Assembly (NCBI GenBank): GCA_029247315.1
Contig: JAQWLM010000023.1
Location: 1-64,000, forward strand
DNA: 64,000 bases
From: AAA164-E04 sp014239995
GTDB lineage: Bacteria > Verrucomicrobiota > Verrucomicrobiia > Limisphaerales > AAA164-E04
Direction of reading: 5' to 3'
Positions 35,060 through 43,746 of the stretch are shown here, in pieces. The translations under genes were made by a program, and so were the position numbers. Positions within the stretch are counted from its first letter, which is position 1, and the number at the start of each line of letters is the position of its first letter. Under the pieces are notes generated by a model, which searched no databases, had not been told where the DNA came from, and worked only from the letters and a program-made list of their open reading frames with translations.

Positions 35060-36099
35060 GAAACGATTGGTAATGAAGGTGGGCTCGTGGAGCTCAAACG
35101 CTCATTGGCCTGGGTGATGGATTCCACCATCAAGTCATTGATATGATGTTCGTATGCTTCTGCTGTCATTCGGATGGCATTTTTGAAAGCCATCGATCCC
35201 GCCGAGCCATGGGCAATAAAAACGTTGCCATTTAATCCAAGCAGTGGGGCCCCTCCATAGGCATCGGGATCCATGCGCTTTTTAATCGTTTGAAAAGCGC
35301 CACGAGATAACAAGGCTCCCATTTTGCGGAACGGCGTCGCGGTCAATTCACGTTTCAACCAAGAAAACATGCCATGCGCCAGACTCTCGCAGCTTTTCAG
35401 GACAATGTTGCCAACAAAACCATCACACACAACCACATCAACACCGTTTGCAAATAAGTCATGTCCCTCAACATTGCCCATGAAATTGAAATCGATTTTC
35501 TTGCACAACTTGAACGCCTCAAGCGTCAGTTCGTTCCCTTTGACATCCTCGGTTCCAACACTCAGCACTCCTACACGCGGATCCTTGATCTTGAGAACTT
35601 CACGTGCATACACCGTTCCCATGACAGCATAGTGGGCAAGGTGAATTGGCTTCGAGTCGACGTTAGCACCCGCGTCCAGAAGGACAAAGTTGTTTTCAGG
35701 CGCAGGAATAACGGTAGCAATACCGGCCCTCTCCAAACCTTTCAACCGCCGAAGTTTAACAGTCGATACGGCTACAACACCTCCGGTGTTACCTGGAGAA
35801 AGAAAAGCATCAACCTCACCACGTTTGAGGAGCTCTATGCCCTTGGCGATAGAACAGTTCTTCTTGCGTCGGACAGCATCAACAGGCTTATCAGCCATGG
35901 TTAGCACCTCTTCAGCATGAAGAACTTGCAACCTTGAATCAGCGCTTGTTTTTTTTTCGAGCTCCCGGGAAACCTCCTCCTCGCGTCCCACCAACACGGC
36001 GGACTTGAGGGAGTCACATTCATCGAGTGCTGCCAGGACACCATTGATGATCACCCCACAGCCATGGTCACCTCCCATGACATCGACAGCGATTCGCAT
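35056..36099 (-). CDS. plsX: Phosphate acyltransferase PlsX
   Basis: A 347-residue enzyme that makes acyl-phosphate from acyl-ACP for membrane phospholipid synthesis. Family segments are MRIAVDVMGGDHG, DAFLSPGNTGGVV, LLDAGANVDSKP, VGNIVLKSCES, and near the end YGGAPLLGLNGNVFIAHGS. It follows rpmF by 48 bases, the standard arrangement in many bacteria. Confidence 0.97.
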   Translation of the reverse strand: MRIAVDVMGGDHGCGVIINGVLAALDECDSLKSAVLVGREEEVSRELEKKTSADSRLQVLHAEEVLTMADKPVDAVRRKKNCSIAKGIELLKRGEVDAFLSPGNTGGVVAVSTVKLRRLKGLERAGIATVIPAPENNFVLLDAGANVDSKPIHLAHYAVMGTVYAREVLKIKDPRVGVLSVGTEDVKGNELTLEAFKLCKKIDFNFMGNVEGHDLFANGVDVVVCDGFVGNIVLKSCESLAHGMFSWLKRELTATPFRKMGALLSRGAFQTIKKRMDPDAYGGAPLLGLNGNVFIAHGSAGSMAFKNAIRMTAEAYEHHINDLMVESITQANERLSSTSPPSLPIVS

Positions 36100-36147
36100 C
36101 GACAGATAGGCGTATGAAGGTTGAGTCTGTTTAGGCAGTCCGCAGCG

Positions 36148-36336
36148 TCATCCGTAGGACTCGATGGTCACGACCTGTCGCCCCTTATACTGACCACAAC
36201 TTGGACATACGCGGTGGGGTATGTAGGGCGCAGCACACTGTGGGCAAACGCTCATTTGAGGCAGGTTTAAAACGCTGTTGGAGGCACGGCGTTTGCGTTG
36301 TGCGCTCCGAGACGGCTTTCTTTTTGGTACACCCAT
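36148..36336 (-). CDS. rpmF: 50S ribosomal protein L32
   Basis: A 62-residue ribosomal protein. It starts MGVPKRKPSRSAQRKRRA and carries a zinc-ribbon with four cysteines (CPQC ... CPSCG). The position between yceD and plsX is conserved across bacteria. Only three bases separate it from yceD. Confidence 0.97.
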   Translation of the reverse strand: MGVPKRKPSRSAQRKRRASNSVLNLPQMSVCPQCAAPYIPHRVCPSCGQYKGRQVVTIESYG

Positions 36337-36339
36337 ATC

Positions 36340-36837
36340 TTAATTCTTGTCTTTTTCGAGTTTCAAATGATCTAAAGCATCCCAAGGCGAGACAACATCC
36401 GTGTCTTCAACCACTTTCTGGTCGATCGGAGGGCTCGCATGGGAAACAGTTTCCATGCATCCGCCCACACACACCGGATGGTGCGGCAGCGCAAGGGCAA
36501 TATCTTCACGCAAAACAGGAATCATGTCAACCTCATCATCCGCGACAGGTTGAGAATCCTCGCCTTCAAGGGCAACATAGGCACTCCAGTCAGAGAGTTC
36601 CAGCACCTTCTCAAAGGTTTTGAGACACCGAACACAGTTGAAGGAAAATGCCTGGGAAAGCTCCCCACGGACCAGAAGGCTCTGGTCGTGTTTCTCCACC
36701 CACAGGTCGTATTTAAGCGCGCCCGATGCATGTATCATCGCATCGCGCAGATCGAGTTCCAACACATCCTCATGCATTTCACCATGGAACCGGCGTCCTT
36801 CCATATCCAGTTGCATCAGATTAACTTTCAACGACAT
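36340..36837 (-). CDS. YceD/DUF177 family protein
   Basis: A 165-residue protein of the DUF177 family, involved in 23S rRNA accumulation in some bacteria and plastids. The conserved central motif is FNCVRCLKTFE (CxRC), and the acidic C-terminal region contains VLREDIALALPHHPVC. The partner position directly before rpmF is conserved. ATG 36837 has GAAAG upstream and leaves a gap of 31 bases to coaD. The frame continues to 36882 but would overlap coaD. Confidence 0.88.
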   Translation of the reverse strand: MSLKVNLMQLDMEGRRFHGEMHEDVLELDLRDAMIHASGALKYDLWVEKHDQSLLVRGELSQAFSFNCVRCLKTFEKVLELSDWSAYVALEGEDSQPVADDEVDMIPVLREDIALALPHHPVCVGGCMETVSHASPPIDQKVVEDTDVVSPWDALDHLKLEKDKN

Positions 36838-36868
36838 AGTAATTTCTTTCAAGGATTCAAAGATGGAA

Positions 36869-37354
36869 TCAATCCATGCCAACCTTAGCTTGCTGCATAG
36901 CTAAAAAGATCGGCTGAGGAACAAACTCACGAATGTCACCACCTAAAGCAGCCACTTCCTTAACCATTCCCGAGCTCAGAAAGGTATATTTGTCTTTTGG
37001 CATCATAAAGATGGTTTCAATGGCCGAGTTGAGGTGCCTGTTCATCAAGGCCAATTGAAATTCAAATTCAAAGTCAGAGATAGCGCGCAATCCTCGTATG
37101 ATGGCCGTGGCTCCTTTCCTATATGCATAGTCCACAAGCAGTCCATCAAAAGTATCAACGGAAACAAATTCCATTTCCTGCAAGGTTTCCCGCGCCAGTC
37201 TAGAGCGAACCTCCTTTGAGAACATGGGGGTTTTGTTTTCGTTGTTTGCGATAGCCAAAATGACACGATCAAATAATTTCCCGGCACGCATGATGATATC
37301 TAAATGCCCGTTGGTCAAGGGATCGAAACTACCGGGATAGATTGCCAATTTCAT
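36869..37354 (-). CDS. coaD: Phosphopantetheine adenylyltransferase
   Basis: A 161-residue enzyme for the penultimate step of coenzyme A synthesis. The nucleotidyltransferase motif YPGSFDPLTNGHLDII (with the T/HxGH-type NGH) is at the start. RGLRAISDFEFEFQLALMN and YTFLSSGMVKEVA are diagnostic. It is the first gene of the coaD-yceD-rpmF-plsX-fabH cluster, which joins CoA, ribosome and lipid synthesis. Confidence 0.97.
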   Translation of the reverse strand: MKLAIYPGSFDPLTNGHLDIIMRAGKLFDRVILAIANNENKTPMFSKEVRSRLARETLQEMEFVSVDTFDGLLVDYAYRKGATAIIRGLRAISDFEFEFQLALMNRHLNSAIETIFMMPKDKYTFLSSGMVKEVAALGGDIREFVPQPIFLAMQQAKVGMD

Positions 37355-37728
37355 GTGGATAGGATACTACAAAGTCCTCAGATAACGAAAAAAAATGGTA
37401 CTGAATAGCACCAAATAATCCATTAAATGCAAGCTTCTCAATAACCAGGCATTCGCCACTTCCCCAAGGTTTATCCATTTTAATCCTCTGAAAAATTATT
37501 CATGACATCTGTGGTGCCCACAGATTGGGGTTGAGTAACACAGGAGCATAGTGGCTGGAACCCATCTCAAGAAGCCCCATCGAAAAGGATGACCCATTTC
37601 CCAAGCCACCTCATCCATACCCGGTTGGATGATCCATAAATCCTAAAAATGTACCTGGTCTGCGATTTTGTCTTGTCAAAGTTTCGGTCACTGCGTTGAA
37701 TACACGCCCTTGCCACATGGCAAAAGGT
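37355..37728. other. Intergenic region upstream of tRNA-Phe
   Basis: A 374-base divergent gap. It contains a short perfect inverted repeat (ATCTGTGG/CCACAGAT, 37507-37525, three-base spacer) and the tRNA promoter candidate. No small gene or RNA was recognised. Confidence 0.5.
37673..37701 (+). promoter_or_regulatory. Candidate promoter of tRNA-Phe
   Basis: TTGTCA (37673-37678) and TTGAAT (37696-37701) with a 17-base spacer lie about 27 bases before the mature tRNA, the expected distance for a short leader. Consensus matching only. Confidence 0.4.
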
Positions 37729-37804
<76 letters not shown>

Positions 37805-37943
37805 TGCTTCCTTCTCACCAATCCCGCGAAATAATCTTGGAGAGCGGAGATTTTCCCTGCAAGATACGCACTCTCCAAAACAGCACTTTCATGGATCATG
37901 ACAGGTGACTGCTTGGGCATACAATTCAAAGTGGAGGAATCAA

Positions 37944-39515
37944 ATGAAAAAGAATAGAAAACGTAAGCAAGGAATCATTCTTGGAACATTAATCGCCTTA
38001 CTTGCCCCAGCCGTTCTCCAGGCGGAAGTCAGCATCCCTTCCATAATAGGAAACAACATGGTCCTCCAGCGGGAACAAGAAAATCGCATTTGGGGGTGGG
38101 CAAACGCGGGTGAAGTGGTGACCGTTCGTATCCAAGACCAGAAAAAACAAGCCAAGACCCATGCGGACGGTTCCTGGAGACTGATGCTGGATCCATTGCC
38201 AGTGGGGGGCCCGTATACCATGACGATTCGTGGCAAGAACACCCTCACCTTGGATAACATACTGGTCGGGGAAGTATGGATCTGCTCTGGCCAATCCAAC
38301 ATGCAGTGGTCCGTCAACAGTTCCAACGATGCCGACTTGGAAAAATTAAATGCAAACCATCCCAGGATTCGACTCATCAGCGTCCCACAAGTCGGCACAC
38401 AGGTACCCCAGCAGGATTTTGAGGGACAATGGACCGAATGCTCAGGGGCAACCGTTGGTGATTTTTCTGCCGTTGGCTATTTTTTTGGAAGACAACTTCA
38501 AACTACCCTTCAAGTGCCGGTGGGACTCATTGATAACGCCTGGGGTGGATCAGCAGCTGAGGCATGGGTAAGACGTGATTTACTCACCACGGACCCGCGC
38601 TACGCATCTTTGATGAAACGCTGGGATCAGACAGAAAAGGAAGCCAAACTGCTAACAGCAATAGCAGATTACGAGCAAGCCCTTACCACGTGGCAGACAG
38701 ACCTTGCGGAAGCACGACTCGCCGGAAAGAAACTCCCACCGCGACCCCATCGCCCCAACAATCAGTTGACCGGCAATCACAGGCCATCGAACATTTACAA
38801 TGGCGTCCTTTATCCGACCATAGGGTATGGAATCCGGGGGGTCATCTGGTATCAGGGAGAGAGCAACGCCGGCCGTGCCTATCAATACAGACACCTTTTT
38901 CCCTTGATGATCCAAAACTGGCGTGATGTTTGGGATCAGGGCGACTTCCCGTTCTATTGGGTGCAACTTGCCGATTTTCGCCTAGAAAAGCCACAACCCT
39001 CCGAGAGTGATTGGGCGGAATTGCGTGAAGCCCAGACCATGACCATGGAGGCATTGCCCAATACGGGCGAGGCGGTCATTCTCAACCTGGGAGAGGCCCA
39101 GGACATTCATCCTAAAAACAAGGAGGACGTAGGTAAAAGGCTGGCAAGATGGGCTCTGGCAAATGAATACGGTTTCGATATTGTCTATCGTAGTCCGACC
39201 TATCAATCCATGGAACGCATTGGAGAGAGAATCAAACTGCACTTCAAGCATGTAGGGAGTGGTTTGGACCTCTTCGACATACAAAAGCCCGTGGGATTCA
39301 CCATCGCGGGTGCTGACCAGAAATTTTTGCGTGCCGAGGCCAAGATCTCAAATGGTGCAGAAATTGAGGTCTGGAGTGAATCAGTGCCCCATCCCGTCGC
39401 GGTCAGGTATGCCTGGGCTGACAACCCTGTGTGCAACGTACAAAACAAAGAAGGTCTACCTCTGACTCCATTCCGCACGGATGATTGGCCAGGCATCACC
39501 ATCAATCAAGATTGA
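37944..39515 (+). CDS. Sialate O-acetylesterase-like SGNH hydrolase
   Basis: A 523-residue exported esterase. The basic start and hydrophobic helix (GIILGTLIALLAPAVLQA) form a signal peptide. A beta-sandwich domain (GNNMVLQREQENRIWGWANAGEVV) precedes the SGNH hydrolase core with Ser118 in CSGQSNMQW, GLIDNAWGGSAAEAW, GVIWYQGESNA and the late Asp-His in DIHPKNK. Members of this SASA family remove acetyl groups from sialic acids or from xylan and other glycans; the substrate is not evident. GGAGG six to seven bases before ATG 37944 decides the start. It is a single gene, separate from the sialidase-like gene at the window start. Confidence 0.92.
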   Translation: MKKNRKRKQGIILGTLIALLAPAVLQAEVSIPSIIGNNMVLQREQENRIWGWANAGEVVTVRIQDQKKQAKTHADGSWRLMLDPLPVGGPYTMTIRGKNTLTLDNILVGEVWICSGQSNMQWSVNSSNDADLEKLNANHPRIRLISVPQVGTQVPQQDFEGQWTECSGATVGDFSAVGYFFGRQLQTTLQVPVGLIDNAWGGSAAEAWVRRDLLTTDPRYASLMKRWDQTEKEAKLLTAIADYEQALTTWQTDLAEARLAGKKLPPRPHRPNNQLTGNHRPSNIYNGVLYPTIGYGIRGVIWYQGESNAGRAYQYRHLFPLMIQNWRDVWDQGDFPFYWVQLADFRLEKPQPSESDWAELREAQTMTMEALPNTGEAVILNLGEAQDIHPKNKEDVGKRLARWALANEYGFDIVYRSPTYQSMERIGERIKLHFKHVGSGLDLFDIQKPVGFTIAGADQKFLRAEAKISNGAEIEVWSESVPHPVAVRYAWADNPVCNVQNKEGLPLTPFRTDDWPGITINQD

Positions 39516-39564
39516 ATCCAACCGGGAGCAAGCGCTTCCATCCGTCAGCTTAAGTCACCCACAT

Positions 39565-40548
39565 TCAGATCTTGGATACGGTGTCTGAAACATGCCGGTG
39601 CATCATGGAATCCAGGAAGTAGGAAAGTCGGGCCTTCAATTCGACACGAGGTACGATTGCATCCACCAAACCGTGCTCACGCAGGAATTCGGCTGTTTGA
39701 AATCCTTCAGGTAATTCGGCTTTTGTAGTGTCCTTGATCACCCGGGGTCCGGCAAATCCGATGCGAGCAGCCGGTTCGGCAATAATCAAGTCCCCCACAC
39801 TTGCAAAACTTGCCATGACTCCGGCCATGGTTGGATCGGTGAGTACACTGATAAAGGGTAATCCTTTCTTGCCGTGATAAGCCAGAGCACCACATGTCTT
39901 GGCCATCTGCATGAGGCTGAACATTCCCTCATACATGCGGGCACCACCACTGGTGGAACATATAATGACTGGCAGACCCAATTTGGTTCCCATTTCAATG
40001 ATGCGGGTCAGTCTCTCCCCCACAACGGACCCCATGGATCCTCCATTGAAACTAAAATCCATGACTCCCAAGGCAATACGATGATGATCCAATTGACCCA
40101 GCCCCGTGATTACCGCGTCCCTGAGGCCTGTTTTTTTCTGATTGGCAGCAATCTTTTCCATGTAACCGGGGAATTTGAGCACGTCCACGCTACTCATGCT
40201 CTCGTCCATTTGCTCAAAAGTCTCCGGGGCGACAAGCGAATGAATACGTTCCCAAGCCGTTAGAGGGAAATGATGCCCGCAACTCGGACAGACATTCAGC
40301 TTGGATTCAAGTTCCTTGTCGTAGAGCATCTCGCCGCATTTAGGGCACTTGCTCCATAACGGGGGAATCACCCGTTTGCGTCCTCCCCCGCTGACAGGTC
40401 GGGGCTTTTTCAACATCAGCTGATCCGGCGCACTGGATGGAGGCGTCACAGAGGGTTCTTTGCCTTCTACACCCGGGATATGTCGGGTGGTGAATTTTGC
40501 CTCATGCTTGTCAAAAGACTCAGTCATATCATAATCAAGGTTGCGCAT
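39565..40548 (-). CDS. accD: Acetyl-CoA carboxylase carboxyltransferase beta subunit
   Basis: A 327-residue subunit that, with AccA, moves carboxyl from biotin to acetyl-CoA to make malonyl-CoA. The zinc ribbon CPKC...CPSC comes after an unusual N-terminal extension of about 65 residues rich in P, K and G. The crotonase-like core has GGSMGSVVGERLTR, TSGGARMYEG and VLTDPTMAGVMASFA. The PEGFQTAEFL and HGLVDAIV segments complete it. It follows comF by 28 bases. accA, accB and accC are not in the window. Confidence 0.96.
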   Translation of the reverse strand: MRNLDYDMTESFDKHEAKFTTRHIPGVEGKEPSVTPPSSAPDQLMLKKPRPVSGGGRKRVIPPLWSKCPKCGEMLYDKELESKLNVCPSCGHHFPLTAWERIHSLVAPETFEQMDESMSSVDVLKFPGYMEKIAANQKKTGLRDAVITGLGQLDHHRIALGVMDFSFNGGSMGSVVGERLTRIIEMGTKLGLPVIICSTSGGARMYEGMFSLMQMAKTCGALAYHGKKGLPFISVLTDPTMAGVMASFASVGDLIIAEPAARIGFAGPRVIKDTTKAELPEGFQTAEFLREHGLVDAIVPRVELKARLSYFLDSMMHRHVSDTVSKI

Positions 40549-40576
40549 GTACCCGAAAGGTCATACATCCTGCCAC

Positions 40577-41314
40577 TTAAAGCCCTCGTGCCACCGTCCA
40601 AACACAAACGGACTGGGCCCCAGCCTCAAGACATGCTCTGGCGCACGCGCTGGTGGTCGATCCCGTGGTCAACACATCGTCAATCAGAAGGATGCGTCGG
40701 CCATTAACACAGGATTTGCAAGCCACTGAAAAAGCATTTTCAACATTGGACCTGCGCGCAGACCGAGTCAGCATAGTTTGTGAAACGGTAGGCGCAATCC
40801 TTTTCAATGCGTGCGGCCAGAAAGGCTTGCCAAGATAAAGAGAAACCTTTTCCGCCAATAACGCAGACTGATTGTATCCACGCTCTCTTTCACGCGCATG
40901 ATACAAGGGCACAGCGATCACACCATCCCAGCCTGTGCTGGCCGGATCATCGGAAAGTGCTTGGCAGAGTCTGGGCGCAAACAGCGGTAACAACCAGAGC
41001 GCGCCTTGGTATTTGAACCGGTGCAGCAAATCCTGCATCAACGCATTCACTATCCACACAGACCGTGCCGACTCGAAATGAAAGCGTATCCCACGACAAT
41101 TGTGGCATTTGAACGGCTGAAATGCCTCGCCATCAAATGGAAAACCGCACTGTCCACAGTAGGGAGGCCTTACAGGACTGAGCTGCTCAATGCATCTCAA
41201 ACATACATACCCATCGCTTGGCCTTGCCGCTTGTTCCCCACAAACCTGGCATACCTCAGGAAAAACCAATGATAGCGGTGCCTGGATCAGACGCCTTACC
41301 CCTTTCGGCAACAT
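40577..41314 (-). CDS. comF: ComF-type phosphoribosyltransferase
   Basis: A 245-residue protein with an N-terminal zinc-binding double ribbon (CQVCGE, CLRC, CGQCG, CHNC). The phosphoribosyltransferase domain has the PRPP loop ILLIDDVLTTGST near the end and ARERERGYNQS in the middle. ComF is needed for DNA uptake in competent bacteria, but its enzymatic role is not settled. Start options are ATG 41314 and ATG 41353; neither has a clear ribosome site. First gene of a comF-accD pair. Confidence 0.9.
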   Translation of the reverse strand: MLPKGVRRLIQAPLSLVFPEVCQVCGEQAARPSDGYVCLRCIEQLSPVRPPYCGQCGFPFDGEAFQPFKCHNCRGIRFHFESARSVWIVNALMQDLLHRFKYQGALWLLPLFAPRLCQALSDDPASTGWDGVIAVPLYHARERERGYNQSALLAEKVSLYLGKPFWPHALKRIAPTVSQTMLTRSARRSNVENAFSVACKSCVNGRRILLIDDVLTTGSTTSACARACLEAGAQSVCVWTVARGL

Positions 41315-41428
41315 GATTTCGGAGAATAACACGGGACTGAGAACCTCCTTCATGGGACCAGTAATAAAAATCCTTGAACATGCCAAGATCTAAAATTAAG
41401 ACTTGGCGACATAAAAGATAGCTTTTGA

Positions 41429-41452
41429 CGTCGAACCGCAGGCGGTTCGACG
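41429..41452. repeat. Perfect 11-base-arm palindrome between comF and kinase genes
   Basis: CGTCGAACCGC and its exact complement GCGGTTCGACG are separated by two bases (AG), 13 bases before the kinase ATG and in the divergent space shared with comF. It could be an operator for a dimeric regulator or a hairpin in the kinase leader. There is no T-run, so a terminator is unlikely. Confidence 0.7.
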
Positions 41453-41465
41453 CCTTCAATGAGAC

Positions 41466-42329
41466 ATGTTGACGATTTTCGGAAAAAAAGGGAATAGCGA
41501 GGATGAACCGATGGGCCCTGGCCCATTTGGCCCTTATCATCTGCAGGAGTTGATCAATACCGGCGGAATGGCCAACCTTTGGCAGGCCACCAATCAGGAG
41601 GGACAGACTGTTGCCGTTCGCTTGCTTCTTGCAAAACTCAAGGGTGACTCCATTGCGCGCAAACGATTTATTGCAGGCTGTGAAATCCTAGCCCAAGTCC
41701 ATGACCACGACTACATTATTCATTACGTGGAACACGGAAAATTAAAGGGACAACATTTTCTGGTCATGGAATACGTTGAAGGTCTTAACCTTAAGGAGGC
41801 CATGGCGGATGAGGTAATGGATCTGAGTGACCTGATTGGTAATATCCTGATTGACAGTGCAGAAGCCCTTGAACACGTGCATGACCACGGCTACATGCAC
41901 CTGGATTTCAAACCTGAGAATATTCTGATCTCACGCAATGGTAATGTGCGACTCCTTGACTTCGATCTCTCGCAAGCCCGCCCTGAAACACCTGTCAAAC
42001 TTCAAAAAAACCCTGGAACCCCGGCCTACATGGCCCCGGAGCAACTCAGAAGAGAACCTGTCGATCACAGGGTCGATATTTTCTCCTTTGGGGTGATGTG
42101 CTATGAGGTGTTGACCGGGCAAAAACCATTCCAAGGGCACAGCCCTGATGAAATCCTGCGCAAACAAATGAATCGAAGCATCGATTTCAGGAAACCAAGG
42201 GATAACAATCCGCACATACCAATCCAGCTTGAGAAAAGCATCCTCAAGGCTCTCGAATCCGACCCCAACAAGCGCCACGGGCATATCAGCCTACTTCTGC
42301 ATGAATTACGAACCACACTCTACGTTTAA
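41466..42329 (+). CDS. Ser/Thr protein kinase-like protein with altered ATP-site residues
   Basis: A 287-residue soluble kinase-fold protein consisting of the catalytic domain alone, without membrane segment or sensor. Motifs in order are a degenerate glycine loop NTGGMANLW (31-39), VAVR at 49-52 where the invariant ATP-binding Lys should be, and catalytic HLDFKPEN (145-152, Asp147, Lys149 and Asn152 present). Then come DFD (165-167) instead of DFG and GTPAYMAPEQ (184-193). The Lys52 to Arg change would normally cripple catalysis, so it may be a pseudokinase or use another lysine. No phosphatase is adjacent. A perfect palindrome lies just upstream of its ATG. Confidence 0.88.
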   Translation: MLTIFGKKGNSEDEPMGPGPFGPYHLQELINTGGMANLWQATNQEGQTVAVRLLLAKLKGDSIARKRFIAGCEILAQVHDHDYIIHYVEHGKLKGQHFLVMEYVEGLNLKEAMADEVMDLSDLIGNILIDSAEALEHVHDHGYMHLDFKPENILISRNGNVRLLDFDLSQARPETPVKLQKNPGTPAYMAPEQLRREPVDHRVDIFSFGVMCYEVLTGQKPFQGHSPDEILRKQMNRSIDFRKPRDNNPHIPIQLEKSILKALESDPNKRHGHISLLLHELRTTLYV

Positions 42330-42415
42330 CAATCGGTTCATTTTGTCTTTGGCTACAGGACTCCATAAGTGATAGGATTCGTCTGTTTTCGTCCTCCAAC
42401 CGAAATAGAATGATC

Positions 42416-43726
42416 ATGAAATATCCAATGGCAATGATTGGGGCCCTTGTTATATGGGCCCAAGCGTCACAGGCAGCCAACTGGCCGCAGTGGCGTGGAC
42501 CACATTTCAACGGTTTCACTGATGAAACACCACTTCCGGAAAAATGGTCTAAAACCAATCAGGTCGTGTGGGCCAGAGATTTACCCGGGAGCGGTGCGGC
42601 CACCCCTGCAATCTGGGGGAACAAGGTATTGATTTCCTCCACCGACGAAACCAATCAAACGCTCCTGGCAATGTGCCTTGACCGTGTATCTGGAGAGATC
42701 ATCTGGTCCAAGAACGTTGCTGTGGGTATCCACCGAGACAATCGAAGCACCTACGCTTCACCATCCCCGGTAACCAACGGTAAACAGGCAATCTTTTTTT
42801 ACGGGAACGGGGAACTGGTTGCATTCGACATGGAAGGCGAGAAGCTGTGGGGATTTAATGTTGAAAAAAAATGGGGCGAGTTCACCTTCCAATGGACCTT
42901 TAGCAGCAGTCCCTTGCTTTTTGGTGACACTTTGTATCTTCAGGTATTGCAGAGAAACGTGCCCGTACACGGAAAAGGATTCAAGGACCGTCCCAACCTT
43001 TCCTATATCGCTGCTATGGATCCTGCTACAGGGAAAACCAAATGGAAGATCACACGCCCCAGCAAGGCACGCATGGAATCCTTGGAAGCCTTCTCAACAC
43101 CCATACCCTACACCCACGATGGGCGCACAGAAATACTGATCACGGGTGGTGATGCCTTGACCGGCCACGACCCCAAAACAGGAAATGAGCTATGGCGCTG
43201 GGGCACATGGAACCCCAACCGCATCACTCACTGGCGACTGGTCCCCTCTCCCATCGCTGGAGACGGAATCGTTCTCGCATGTGCCCCTAAAAAAGACCCT
43301 ATCTATGCCGTCCGGCTGGGAGGAAACGGCACACTCAGCGATGCTTCACTGGCATGGGTCAGCAAGGACAACCGATCCTTGAGCTCTGATGTCCCGACCC
43401 CTGCCTTCGCCTACGGGGATTTTTTCATACTGAGCGACGTGCGAGGCACGCTGTCTCGTGTGGAGCCGCGCAGTGGAAAGATTAAATGGTCACGGGAATT
43501 ACCCGGTCGCAGCAAATACGAAGCCTCCCCTTTGGTGGCTGACGGTAAAGTATATCTGCTGAATTTTGCCGGCCAGGTAGTGATCGTGGATACCGATACA
43601 GGAGATGTCCGAGCAAACATTTCGATGGGTGAACGCGGTGACAACATGACGCGTTCCTCCATCGCTGCCGCCCACGGCCACTTGTTCATCAGGGTTAACC
43701 GAAAACTTTACTGTATCCACAACTAA
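42416..43726 (+). CDS. Exported PQQ-type beta-propeller protein
   Basis: A 436-residue secreted protein with a signal peptide (MKYPMAMIGALVIWAQASQAA) and the PQQ/BamB-like eight-bladed propeller. The start NWPQWRGPHFNGFTDE is typical, and blades end in patterns such as DRVSGEIIWSKN, DPATGKTKWKI, DPKTGNELWRW and DTDTGDVRA. Such proteins in Planctomycetes and Verrucomicrobia are common in the periplasm and rarely characterised. PQQ binding is not proven. Start ATG 42416 or the ATG six bases earlier. The DUF1080 gene follows 20 bases after its stop. Confidence 0.92.
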   Translation: MKYPMAMIGALVIWAQASQAANWPQWRGPHFNGFTDETPLPEKWSKTNQVVWARDLPGSGAATPAIWGNKVLISSTDETNQTLLAMCLDRVSGEIIWSKNVAVGIHRDNRSTYASPSPVTNGKQAIFFYGNGELVAFDMEGEKLWGFNVEKKWGEFTFQWTFSSSPLLFGDTLYLQVLQRNVPVHGKGFKDRPNLSYIAAMDPATGKTKWKITRPSKARMESLEAFSTPIPYTHDGRTEILITGGDALTGHDPKTGNELWRWGTWNPNRITHWRLVPSPIAGDGIVLACAPKKDPIYAVRLGGNGTLSDASLAWVSKDNRSLSSDVPTPAFAYGDFFILSDVRGTLSRVEPRSGKIKWSRELPGRSKYEASPLVADGKVYLLNFAGQVVIVDTDTGDVRANISMGERGDNMTRSSIAAAHGHLFIRVNRKLYCIHN

Positions 43727-43746
43727 ACAAAGAAACCGTTCATCAT

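Noticed and set aside
37507..37525. ATCTGTGG/CCACAGAT inverted repeat as a terminator or operator
   Set aside because: Short and without T-run or clear target gene; kept only as a note in the intergenic entry.
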